A stretch of DNA of 11,112 nt from Chloroflexota bacterium (GTDB taxonomy: Bacteria > Chloroflexota > Dehalococcoidia > Bin125): the NCBI GenBank assembly GCA_026707335.1, contig JAPOXB010000032.1, positions 1 to 11,112 of the forward strand, in the 5' to 3' direction. Under the pieces are notes generated by a model, which saw only the letters and a program-made list of their open reading frames with translations, had not been told where the DNA came from and ran no database searches. A program made the translations under genes and the position numbers. Positions 1-6,370 of the stretch are shown one piece after another (position 1 is the first letter of the stretch; the number at the start of each line of letters is the position of its first letter).

Positions 1-304
1 GCCCCGAGATGAAGGCCTTGGTGCCGTCGATGGGGTCCAGCACCCAGACGTACTCCGCGCCGGCCCGCTCGGCCCCGTACTCCTCGCCCACGACGCCGTC
101 GCCGGGCCGGCGGGCGGCGAGCAGCTCGCGCATGGCCGACTCGGCCGCCCGGTCGGCGACGGTGACCGGGCTGGCGTCGGCCTTCGCCTCGACCGCCAGG
201 CGGCGGCGGAAGTGGGGCCGGATGGCGGCGCCGGCGGCGTCGGCCAGCGCCTCGGCCAGGGGCCGGAAGGCGGCGACGTCGTCGGGGGCGGGGCGGTCGG
301 CCAT
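1..304 (-). CDS. Inositol monophosphatase-superfamily phosphatase, HisN-like (3' part lies outside the window)
   Basis: Reading the minus strand from the ATG at 304-302 gives 101 open codons running off the window edge. The translation carries the metal-binding WVLDPIDGTKAFISG signature at about residues 86-100, preceded by a GEEYG motif (about 76-80) that provides the upstream metal-ligand glutamates. These are hallmarks of Mg-dependent, Li-sensitive phosphatases of the FIG/IMPase superfamily (PF00459). Lysine after DGT, followed by an aliphatic/aromatic run and SG, resembles the histidinol-phosphatase (HisN) branch more than classical IMPases, which usually read DGTTNF. The protein probably hydrolyses histidinol phosphate, but inositol-1-phosphate is possible, and an inositol-3-phosphate synthase is encoded about 4 kb away. 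The active-site C-terminal half is missing, so substrate cannot be decided. There is no Shine-Dalgarno before the start; see the adjacent promoter entry. Confidence is high for the superfamily and moderate for the HisN subfamily. Confidence 0.9.
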   Translation of the reverse strand, partial: MADRPAPDDVAAFRPLAEALADAAGAAIRPHFRRRLAVEAKADASPVTVADRAAESAMRELLAARRPGDGVVGEEYGAERAGAEYVWVLDPIDGTKAFISG

Positions 305-310
305 GGGTTG

Positions 311-316
311 AGTATG
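311..316 (-). promoter_or_regulatory. Candidate -10 element for a leaderless phosphatase transcript
   Basis: On the minus strand CATACT (4 of 6 matches to TATAAT) lies exactly 6 nt before the ATG at 304, and no purine-rich Shine-Dalgarno is present. A -10 hexamer 6-7 nt from the start codon is the usual arrangement for leaderless mRNAs in Actinobacteria and related groups. The -35 region is unremarkable. This is inferred from pattern only. Confidence 0.35.
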
Positions 317-360
317 GCGCGGGCGGTCGTCGGGCGCAGCGAACTGGGGCGCGGTGGGGG

Positions 361-3036
361 CTACGACCCGTCGCCCTCCGCGGGCGGCGGTTCGTCTCCC
401 TGACTCTGGGCGGGTCGCGTGTGAACGATCCGGCGGGCGCGCGAGGCATCGGCGACGCGGAACTCCGTCCGGGCAGCTACGCCGACTTCAACGAACGTCT
501 GCCACTTCCGCAGCTTGGATGCCTCATCGGGCTCCCCGGAAAAGCTGTCCGGGTGCGCACCAAGATGCTCTCGCGCGCGCTCCAGGGAGATCGCATCGAC
601 CTCCACCAGCAGGTCTTGGCCACCCTCGACCTGCGCGCGTACGAAGCAGCCCCACGTGCCGGGCTCGACGACATACAGCCGCCGATCGCCATCATGTGGA
701 CCCCGGATGATGGGGTGCCCAAGGTAGCGTCCCGTCTCACCACATCGATCGGCCTCCGGTATCTGCCTAGGGTGCTGATATCCGTCGGAAGCCTGTCTCG
801 CCAGTTCGGAGAGAACGTCGAACCAGTCCCCCGCCAGCAACAATATGATCTGCCCCTGTGGGTTAAGGCTTTCCAGCGCGCCATCGATCGCGCGGAGCAA
901 CTCCTGCGACGAGCCCAGCGAGGCTGTCATCACGGGGGCGTCGTCCAGCGCAGTGCAGAGGTCTTGAAGGACGCCGTCCGCAAACATCCTTCCCCACCGC
1001 TCCGCGTGGAGCGGGGCATAGTAGATACGGGCGCGTTCAGGCGAGACGGCGAGAGGCCCTTTAGGTATGAATTCGCGAGTGCCCCGCAGGGGGGCATCTT
1101 CGTGGCCGCTTGAGAGGTAGAGGAACGCGTCCGCGCGAGCGAAGATCCGCTCGATGGTGTTGGGCATGAACGCGGAGGCGTATACCCCGGCCTTGAACGC
1201 TGCGATCCTCTCGGCGCTGAGTTCCCGCTGGATGATTCTCTCATCCTCGGCGACATCGTCCCTGCGCACTGCATCACGCAGCGCGCCCATCGCGACCTCA
1301 CGCCGCTGTTCCATGCTCGTGTCCGGGTCGGCACGTACATGGCGTTCTAGACCCTCCGAGTTCACCGTGAACCAGTTGAGCACTTGCTCCGCACTTCCGT
1401 GCAAGTCAAGGGTTGGCATCTGGCTGGTAGCCAGTTCCAATAGCCGCACCGAAAAGTACGTCAGAGGATACCGTTGCCGATCCACCGACTGCCGTCCGAA
1501 GTCGCCATCGCGTTTGGTGTCCCAGTCCAACCACAGCGAGAACCCTTGGTACTCCTCATCAACGAGTGCTTGCGAGACGTCGTCGGCGAGTTGCTGGGGA
1601 TGAACGAAAGCGCTCCGGGCCACCTCCAAGTACGGAACAGCGTCGGCAATGTTGCCTGCACTTGCGAGGACTACGGCGCGACCTCCGAGACCCATGAGAG
1701 CGATCCGGTAGCGCTGCTCCAACTGTTCGTACAGTCTTGGGGCCTCCTGGCGCGGCCAGTCCTCAACTCTCCATCCCAAGCGGATCATCTCCAGGAAGCG
1801 ATCGAACCCACGTGCGAGTTCCTCGTAATCGCCGCGCCGATCAGCGTGCATGGCATCGGACAGCAATTGCTCCTGATGCCGTACCAGATGTCTCGCATAC
1901 GGGAATGCCTCCTCGGGACTCACGGCGAAGAGAGTCTGGTCCGCGACGAGCCAGGTACGATCCCGCAACACCTCGCGCAACTCAGTGTTCCCGACTCGGG
2001 TGGCGATCTCGTAGTTCCATCGGTAACCACTGAGAGCAGCCGTGAACAACTCGCCACACCGACGGCGTACCCCCTTGCTCAGGAGTCGATAGTCGAATCT
2101 CAGCATTTCGAAGGCATACTCCCGGTCTCCCCGGCGGATCACATCCTCCCGGAACGCGTAGAGGTTGCGGCCTAGCTCGCGAACTGGCGGCCATTGGGGT
2201 TCTGGCCCGGGGGGCCCCCACGCGATGCCTCCGCGCTCAAGCTCGTCCATTGCGTCCTCCACCAGTTCCTCAATGGATGTCAGCACTCTTCTGACGTCTG
2301 CTAGCCTCCGTTCGTCCATCCCCCGGCGCGCGCCGTCTAGCAGCGCCCGGATAGCCTCATCGGCCGTTCCCTCGGCTGGATCAGGAAACATGTCCGCCAA
2401 GTCGATTCGCTCGGGCGGCGTGGTGGCTACTCTGCGGTACCGTTCCAGGAACACTTGGGTGGCTTCGCGTGCGTCACGCGCGGTGATATCGTGCTGGAGC
2501 GCGTTCCACTGAGACGGGCGGGCTAGGTGGATTGCCTGCTCGAACAGTGTGCCTGCAAGCAATAGGTTGAATCCGAACGCGGTCGCCGCCACTAGCGGAA
2601 GGTTCCGGAGTCCCGGCGCCGATCCGACCACCGGTGCGCCCCTGCCGAGTTCCTCGGCAAGCAGAGCCAGTCCTGTGGTTCCCACCGCGACGATGCTGCT
2701 CCAGAAGATCGGCTGCACCCACGATCGACGGATGTACTCTCGATGCACCCGATCGTCGGTTTCCGGTCGGTTGCTCACGCCCTGCATGACGAAGAGCGTG
2801 ACCGCGAGTGTGAGCGCTGCGATCGCAGCCTGCGCTCCGAGTAGGGGCCCGAGGAGTGAGTCCGCTTCGTGAGGGGGCGGCAGCCAGCCGATCGGGCACG
2901 TTACCATGGGTACCCAGATGAGCGACGTAACCAGCACGATGCTGATTGCCGCAACCCATCCGCCAGTCAAGGGGCGCTCTCTGCGCACATGCAACTCGGG
3001 GAGCTTTAGGCGGGAGAAGATGGGCGCGCGCATCAT
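361..3036 (-). CDS. Unidentified 891-aa membrane-anchored protein, last gene of the three-gene cluster
   Basis: I do not recognise a family. Four hydrophobic helices are visible near the N-terminus, at about residues 25-45, 62-86, 108-128 and 146-166. They are followed by about 720 mostly hydrophilic residues rich in Arg, Glu and Leu that look largely helical and are probably cytoplasmic. Around residues 390-490 there are short amphipathic repeats, but no confident TPR. The last 70 residues are charged and end in a Pro/Glu-rich tail. No nuclease, ATPase or protease motif is evident. Two adjacent ATGs (3036 and 3033) could start it; the Shine-Dalgarno is weak. It lies 83 nt downstream of the 71-aa gene on the same strand. 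Base composition is visibly lower than in the neighbouring lipid genes (62% G+C in 1621-1680 against 80% in 7561-7620), which suggests acquired DNA. That the frame is coding is well supported by its length and clean membrane pattern; the function is unknown. Confidence 0.85.
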   Translation of the reverse strand: MMRAPIFSRLKLPELHVRRERPLTGGWVAAISIVLVTSLIWVPMVTCPIGWLPPPHEADSLLGPLLGAQAAIAALTLAVTLFVMQGVSNRPETDDRVHREYIRRSWVQPIFWSSIVAVGTTGLALLAEELGRGAPVVGSAPGLRNLPLVAATAFGFNLLLAGTLFEQAIHLARPSQWNALQHDITARDAREATQVFLERYRRVATTPPERIDLADMFPDPAEGTADEAIRALLDGARRGMDERRLADVRRVLTSIEELVEDAMDELERGGIAWGPPGPEPQWPPVRELGRNLYAFREDVIRRGDREYAFEMLRFDYRLLSKGVRRRCGELFTAALSGYRWNYEIATRVGNTELREVLRDRTWLVADQTLFAVSPEEAFPYARHLVRHQEQLLSDAMHADRRGDYEELARGFDRFLEMIRLGWRVEDWPRQEAPRLYEQLEQRYRIALMGLGGRAVVLASAGNIADAVPYLEVARSAFVHPQQLADDVSQALVDEEYQGFSLWLDWDTKRDGDFGRQSVDRQRYPLTYFSVRLLELATSQMPTLDLHGSAEQVLNWFTVNSEGLERHVRADPDTSMEQRREVAMGALRDAVRRDDVAEDERIIQRELSAERIAAFKAGVYASAFMPNTIERIFARADAFLYLSSGHEDAPLRGTREFIPKGPLAVSPERARIYYAPLHAERWGRMFADGVLQDLCTALDDAPVMTASLGSSQELLRAIDGALESLNPQGQIILLLAGDWFDVLSELARQASDGYQHPRQIPEADRCGETGRYLGHPIIRGPHDGDRRLYVVEPGTWGCFVRAQVEGGQDLLVEVDAISLERAREHLGAHPDSFSGEPDEASKLRKWQTFVEVGVAARTEFRVADASRARRIVHTRPAQSQGDEPPPAEGDGS

Positions 3037-3119
3037 CTGAGCTTAGTCCCCGACCCTTGCGTTGCGCGGGCTCGCAGCGACCCGGTCGGTCCACCCCCAG
3101 TTCCCGCGGACGAGAGGCG

Positions 3120-3335
3120 CTACTCCTCCTCGATCTCCCATCCGGCGAACGCAGCGACCTCGACCGATCCGGTGGCGTTGACACGGAAGACGCCGTCCTC
3201 GTCTGAGGCGAGGGCCCGGGCGGCCTCAACGCGCTCCTCGTCCGTGGCGTAGGGGCCGTGCAGTTCGGGTTCGACGCTCCCCCACACGTGGAGCAAGTAG
3301 CGCTGCGCCACTTCGCCGTTCGCCTCTGTGGTCAT
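3120..3335 (-). CDS. Small acidic hypothetical protein (71 aa)
   Basis: The ATG at 3335-3333 is chosen because a strong Shine-Dalgarno (GGAAGGAGAG on the minus strand, core at 3341-3346) sits 5 nt upstream; longer in-frame versions would overlap the upstream gene. The 71-residue product is acidic and soluble. It has a QRYLLHVWGSVEPELHGPY stretch at about 11-29, a predicted helix rich in Glu and Ala (32-44), a DEDGVFRVNATGSVEVAAF strand-like segment (45-63) and an acidic WEIEEE end. It has no cysteine cluster, helix-turn-helix or membrane segment. It begins 17 nt after the stop of the 295-aa gene, so the two are probably co-transcribed. Its size and acidity would suit a partner, regulator or inhibitor of a neighbour, but that is speculation. 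Confidence 0.75.
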   Translation of the reverse strand: MTTEANGEVAQRYLLHVWGSVEPELHGPYATDEERVEAARALASDEDGVFRVNATGSVEVAAFAGWEIEEE

Positions 3336-3352
3336 CGTGCTCTCCTTCCGGC

Positions 3353-4240
3353 TTAGGCCGGCGTCCGTTGATGCCAGCGGAATACCTCCGCGTTGGTCAT
3401 GAAGCCGCACAGTTTGTCGAGGCCGCTCGTCTGGAACGTCGGACGGCGGAGATGCCTGGCGAACACGCTGCGCCGCGTCTCGTCGGCCACGATCGTGCAC
3501 CGTGGCGGCTCTGGCAGGGACAGATGGACGTCGTTCATTCGCAGCAGCCCGGAGTAGATGGGCGTCGAGTGTTCGACCTCGTACAGGCTGACCGGCGTGC
3601 TGGCGCCCCGCGCCATCCACACGACGTCGATCTCGCGAAGCAGGGGGTCAAGAGCCGACGGCATCGCTGTCCGGAACGGAAACTGTGGCGCAAGACTCCA
3701 GTCCATCTTCTGGCGATCGTTCGGCGGAACCCACACGTCGAGTCCCCGGGCAGCGCCGATCGCGCCCAACAGTGTCTGCACCTGCGAGTGGTCGAGGTCG
3801 GGTGAGTCGTCGCGGGCGTCCGCGAGTGCGCCGAGCAGCGCGTCCCAGCCGAAGTGCGCCTCGACGTTGTGCCGTCCGGCGCGCGCGATGTAGAACTCGG
3901 TGGGCTGGCCGTCGTGGATGTAGACCTGCGCCTTGATTTGGCCGTCGGCCGCCGGCCCGGCCTCGCCGAAGAGCTCGCGGAAGTGAGCCAGCGGGAGCAA
4001 CAGCGGCTCAACCTGTCCGTCCCACAACAGCGCAATGAACGCCGTGCGCCCATCGAGCGCCCGCAAGTCCTCCTCACGGAGCCCGTAGAACGTGGCGCCG
4101 TTGGGGTGGACGCGCGAGTAGCGCACGTACACGATCGCCTGCCCGTCGCCGAGTTCGAGCAGCGAGCGACTGTCGCCCAGGCGCTTTGTCTGCCCCGCTC
4201 GTTCGGAGAGTTCCCGCAGAAATGCTTGACGTGGATTCAT
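3353..4240 (-). CDS. Putative PD-(D/E)XK-like nuclease of unknown family (295 aa), first gene of the cluster
   Basis: The N-terminal part (about residues 20-135) carries a YVRYSRVHPNG segment, an IALLWDG strand, a DGQIKAQVY stretch and an RAGRHNVEAHFGW motif. It looks like a compact alpha/beta domain that I cannot name. The C-terminal half contains REIDVVWM (D205), then LYEVEHSTPIYSGLLRMND (E221, E223). The Asp, short loop, E-x-E arrangement resembles the catalytic core of PD-(D/E)XK nucleases, with Glu in place of the usual Lys. The phrase GLDVWVPPNDR (about 166-176) also recalls restriction-type proteins. The nuclease assignment is therefore an inference, not a clear family hit. The ATG at 4240 is favoured because the only purine run (GGAG) is 2 nt away, too close for a normal Shine-Dalgarno, while a TATCGT -10 lies 7 nt upstream, suggesting a leaderless mRNA. 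The gene heads the minus-strand cluster and lies directly under a LexA-like box. Confidence 0.8.
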   Translation of the reverse strand: MNPRQAFLRELSERAGQTKRLGDSRSLLELGDGQAIVYVRYSRVHPNGATFYGLREEDLRALDGRTAFIALLWDGQVEPLLLPLAHFRELFGEAGPAADGQIKAQVYIHDGQPTEFYIARAGRHNVEAHFGWDALLGALADARDDSPDLDHSQVQTLLGAIGAARGLDVWVPPNDRQKMDWSLAPQFPFRTAMPSALDPLLREIDVVWMARGASTPVSLYEVEHSTPIYSGLLRMNDVHLSLPEPPRCTIVADETRRSVFARHLRRPTFQTSGLDKLCGFMTNAEVFRWHQRTPA

Positions 4241-4247
4241 CGCTCCG

Positions 4248-4276
4248 ACGATACCGCGAACCGGCCCCCGAACGCA
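4248..4276 (-). promoter_or_regulatory. Candidate promoter of the 361-4240 cluster
   Basis: On the minus strand, TATCGT (4253-4248) matches a TANNNT -10 and ends 7 nt before the ATG at 4240. A hexamer 17 nt further upstream (TGCGTT, 4276-4271) occupies the -35 position but is a poor match to TTGACA. The -35 region lies inside the LexA-like palindrome at 4269-4282, so repressor binding would block polymerase. This is predicted from spacing only. Confidence 0.4.
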
Positions 4277-4282
4277 CGTTCG
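4269..4282. promoter_or_regulatory. LexA/SOS-box-like operator
   Basis: CGAAC-GCAC-GTTCG has perfect 5-bp arms and extends to 7-bp arms, CCGAACG-CA-CGTTCGG, at 4268-4283. It fits the Gram-positive SOS box CGAACRNRYGTTYC at 13 of 14 positions, and the core of the mycobacterial box TCGAAC-N4-GTTCGA. It lies 28 bp upstream of the 295-aa gene over its putative -35, and about 57 bp from the ino1 -35. I saw no second copy of the full motif in the window. The sequence match is direct; LexA binding is inferred. Confidence 0.6.
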
Positions 4283-4339
4283 GCCGGCCCCCGTCGCCGC
4301 TCCCGCCGCGTTCGCCGCGCTGCCTCATCCGCCCCGCCC

Positions 4340-4368
4340 CTGACCCAACGCCGGGCGGCTGCTATGGT
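4340..4368 (+). promoter_or_regulatory. Candidate extended -10 promoter of inositol-3-phosphate synthase
   Basis: CTGACC (4340-4345, 4 of 6 to TTGACA) is separated by exactly 17 bp from TATGGT (4363-4368, 4 of 6 to TATAAT), and a TG dinucleotide sits one base before the -10. The leader to the ATG at 4466 would be about 90 nt. The rest of 4241-4465, the divergent intergenic region, holds only this promoter, the minus-strand promoter and the LexA-like box. Confidence 0.45.
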
Positions 4369-4465
4369 GCACTACTCGCCGCCTCCCCCTGCGAGAGCGC
4401 GCCGCGAGCTCCCCGGCGGGGCGCCGGGCAGACGCGCCGCAGGGCAGCCGGGAGGGGCATCCGCC

Positions 4466-5536
4466 ATGGGCAAGATCAACGTCGCGATCATCGGAGTGGG
4501 CAACTGCGCCTCCTCGCTCGTGCAGGGGGTGCAGTTCTACCGGGACGCCCAGGAGGGCGAGGAGATCCCGGGCATCATGCATCCGCTGCTGGGCGACTAC
4601 CACATCGGCGACCTGAACTTCGTGGCCGCCTTCGACATCGATGGGAACAAGGTGGGCAAGGACCTCTCGGAGGCCATCTTCGTCGAGCCCAACAACACGC
4701 TGACCTTCAGCGAGGTGCCGCACCTGGGCGTGCCGGTCGAGCGGGGCATGACGCACGACGGGCTGGGCAAGTACCTGAGCACGGTGATCGAAAAGGCGCC
4801 CGGCTCGACGGTTGACATCGCCGCCATCCTCAAGGAGCGCGAGGTCGACGTGGTGATCAGCTACCTGCCGGTGGGCAGCGAGGAGGCCACCAAGTGGTAC
4901 GTCGAGCAGGTGCTCGAGGCGGGCTGCGCGATGGTCAACTGCATCCCCGTCTTCATCGCGCGCGAGGAGTACTGGGCCAACCGCTTCCGCCGCGCCGGCG
5001 TGCCGATCATCGGCGACGACATCAAGAGCCAGGTGGGGGCGACCATCGTGCACCGGGTGCTGACGCGCCTCTTCCGCGACCGCGGCGTGCGCATCGACCG
5101 CACCTATCAGCTGAACTTCGGCGGCAACACCGACTTCCTCAACATGCTGGAGCGGGAGCGCCTGGAGTCGAAGAAGATCAGCAAGACGAACGCGGTCACG
5201 TCGCAGATCGACTACGAGATGCCGCCCGACATGGTGCACGTGGGCCCCAGCGACCACGTGCCCTGGCTGCTCGACCGCAAGTGGTGCCACATCCGCATCG
5301 AGGCGACGACGTTCGGCAACGTGCCGCTCAACCTCGAGTTGAAGCTGGAGGTGTGGGACAGCCCCAACTCGGCCGGCGTGGTCATCGACGCGGTGCGCTG
5401 CGCGAAGATCGGGCTCGACCGGGGGCTGTCGGGGCCGCTGCTGGCGCCCAGCGCCTACTTCATGAAGTCGCCGCCCGAGCAGTGGACCGACGACCGCGCG
5501 CGGGACGCCGTGGAGGCCTTCGCGTCGGGGGAATAG
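4466..5536 (+). CDS. ino1: Inositol-3-phosphate synthase (EC 5.5.1.4), actinobacterial-type short form
   Basis: This cytosolic NAD-dependent enzyme converts glucose 6-phosphate to 1D-myo-inositol 3-phosphate, the entry step to inositol, phosphatidylinositol and related glycolipids. The 356-aa length matches the short bacterial form, about 360-370 residues, rather than the roughly 530-residue eukaryotic form. The Rossmann nucleotide motif is IIGVGNCASSL (residues 8-18). Family signatures follow: SYLPVGSEEATKWY (132-145), GDDIKSQVGAT (183-193), NFGGNTDFLNM (217-227), a KKISKTNA segment with active-site lysines (236-243), DHVPWLLDRKW (263-273), and a conserved C-terminus from WDSPNSAG to FMKSPPEQ. 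The ATG at 4466 is preferred over the long upstream in-frame extension because it starts exactly at the conserved N-terminus and has GGGAGG 10 nt upstream. It is transcribed away from the cluster at 361-4240, and its stop is only 2 bp from the stop of the convergent gene at 5539. Confidence 0.97.
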   Translation: MGKINVAIIGVGNCASSLVQGVQFYRDAQEGEEIPGIMHPLLGDYHIGDLNFVAAFDIDGNKVGKDLSEAIFVEPNNTLTFSEVPHLGVPVERGMTHDGLGKYLSTVIEKAPGSTVDIAAILKEREVDVVISYLPVGSEEATKWYVEQVLEAGCAMVNCIPVFIAREEYWANRFRRAGVPIIGDDIKSQVGATIVHRVLTRLFRDRGVRIDRTYQLNFGGNTDFLNMLERERLESKKISKTNAVTSQIDYEMPPDMVHVGPSDHVPWLLDRKWCHIRIEATTFGNVPLNLELKLEVWDSPNSAGVVIDAVRCAKIGLDRGLSGPLLAPSAYFMKSPPEQWTDDRARDAVEAFASGE

Positions 5537-5538
5537 CG

Positions 5539-6183
5539 CTAGCCGACGGGGAGGAAGAGGTAGCGGAAGTTCCGGTGCGGCCCGCCGGCGACGGTCGAGT
5601 AGGGCCGCCAGGCGGGGCGGTACTCGCCGCGCAGGCGGAGGTCGGCTTCGCGGCCGCGCGTGGTGCTCTTGCCGGTCCCCGGCGCCCAGCGCAGCACGCC
5701 CGCGATCCGGCGCCCCTCGTGCAGGCGGAAGTCGGCGTCGTTCGTGTCGGGCAGGCCCGCTCGCCAGTAGCCGAAGTCGTTGGTCAGGGCGATGACGGCG
5801 CCGGCGCGCGCGTACCCCTCGGCGATGAGGCGCTCGACGCGGGTCACGTCGCGCAGGAAGTCGTAGCGGCAGACGTCGCGGTCGTCCTGATCGATGAGCA
5901 CGAAGGCCTCGCGGCCGATCGTGACGCGCAGGCTCTGCTTCCAGTACTTCAGCTCGATGACGACGGATTCCCCGGGCGGGCCGCCGGCCGGCGCGAGCCA
6001 GATGTCGGCGTAGGCTCGCCGGCCGCCCCAGGGCAGGGGATACTCGAGCCGCACGACCACGTCGTCGAAGTCGCGGTGCAGGCGCCAGGCGAGGGCGTAC
6101 TGGAAGTCTTCCTCGGAGTGGAAGACGGGACGGTCGTCTGCGAGGCGCTGGAGGGTCGCTTCGACGTCGGCGAGTCTGCGCAT
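5539..6183 (-). CDS. PD-(D/E)XK nuclease-like protein, paralogue A (214 aa)
   Basis: The protein has the layout of a small PD-(D/E)XK domain: a helix with FHSEEDFQ (E24), AYADIWL (D60), and VVIELKYW (E77, K79), i.e. E...D...E-x-K in correct order and spacing. A second conserved half follows, with RYDFLRDVTRVERLI (106-120), AGAVIALTND (127-136), FRLHEGRRI (152-160) and RGEYRPAWRPYSTV (185-198). No DNA-binding domain or helicase is fused and no methyltransferase is nearby, so it may be an orphan nuclease, a toxin-like nuclease or a repair enzyme; the exact family is not recognised. The start at 6183 matches the start of paralogue B (both M-x-x-LADVEATL). AGGGGA is its ribosome-binding site, 7 nt upstream, and it lies inside an inverted repeat. 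Identity to paralogue B is roughly 60% by eye. Confidence 0.85.
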   Translation of the reverse strand: MRRLADVEATLQRLADDRPVFHSEEDFQYALAWRLHRDFDDVVVRLEYPLPWGGRRAYADIWLAPAGGPPGESVVIELKYWKQSLRVTIGREAFVLIDQDDRDVCRYDFLRDVTRVERLIAEGYARAGAVIALTNDFGYWRAGLPDTNDADFRLHEGRRIAGVLRWAPGTGKSTTRGREADLRLRGEYRPAWRPYSTVAGGPHRNFRYLFLPVG

Positions 6184-6187
6184 GCGC

Positions 6188-6228
6188 GCGTCCCCTAGTC
6201 ACTCGCTCGTCACGACGATAGGGGACGC
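6188..6228 (-). promoter_or_regulatory. Perfect 10-bp inverted repeat enclosing the ribosome-binding site of paralogue A
   Basis: GCGTCCCCTA (6188-6197) and TAGGGGACGC (6219-6228) are exact reverse complements separated by 21 nt. In the minus-strand mRNA the downstream arm contains the AGGGGA Shine-Dalgarno (6191-6196), 7 nt before the ATG at 6183. If the stem forms, the Shine-Dalgarno is paired. It could equally be a protein operator between promoter and gene. Nothing like it precedes paralogue B. Confidence 0.55.
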
Positions 6229-6302
6229 CATCACCACATAGGGAATACCCCGGCCGGATCTATGCCACGTGCGTCACGCCTCCCCGCCCCCGTTAAATCC
6301 AG

Positions 6303-6343
6303 AGAGCCAGTCGTGACACCGCCGGGGCGTCACATCTGGCTCT
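6303..6343 (-). terminator. Terminator-like hairpin after paralogue B
   Basis: AGAGCCAG (6303-6310) pairs with CTGGCTCT (6336-6343). After a 2x2 internal loop, GTGAC (6313-6317) pairs with GTCAC (6329-6333), leaving an 11-nt loop. It begins 27 nt past the stop of the gene at 6371. On the minus strand only a short T run (GGATTTAACG) follows, so a weak intrinsic terminator or mRNA 3' stabiliser is likely. The remaining intergenic DNA at 6184-6370 contains the other inverted repeat and an unassigned promoter for paralogue A. Confidence 0.45.
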
Positions 6344-6370
6344 GGGCGGATTCTAGCAGAGTCTGTGGGA

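Noticed and set aside
421..1113. Plus-strand open frame of 230 codons inside the 891-aa gene
   Set aside because: No start signal and no recognisable motif; the minus-strand frame is far longer and has a coherent membrane-helix pattern.
3037..3119. GGG/CCC-rich imperfect palindrome between the 71-aa and 891-aa genes
   Set aside because: Pairing breaks after three to four base pairs and no T run follows, so neither terminator nor operator can be supported.
3854..4465. N-terminal extension of ino1 by about 200 codons
   Set aside because: The extension overlaps the opposite-strand 295-aa gene and does not resemble the family; the ATG at 4466 has a Shine-Dalgarno and starts at the conserved N-terminus.
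4325..6202. Long minus-strand open frame (625 codons) opposite ino1
   Set aside because: It is Arg/Pro/Ala-rich, has no domain signature and is the shadow of the strongly conserved ino1 and of paralogue A in another frame; such frames stay open because of high G+C.
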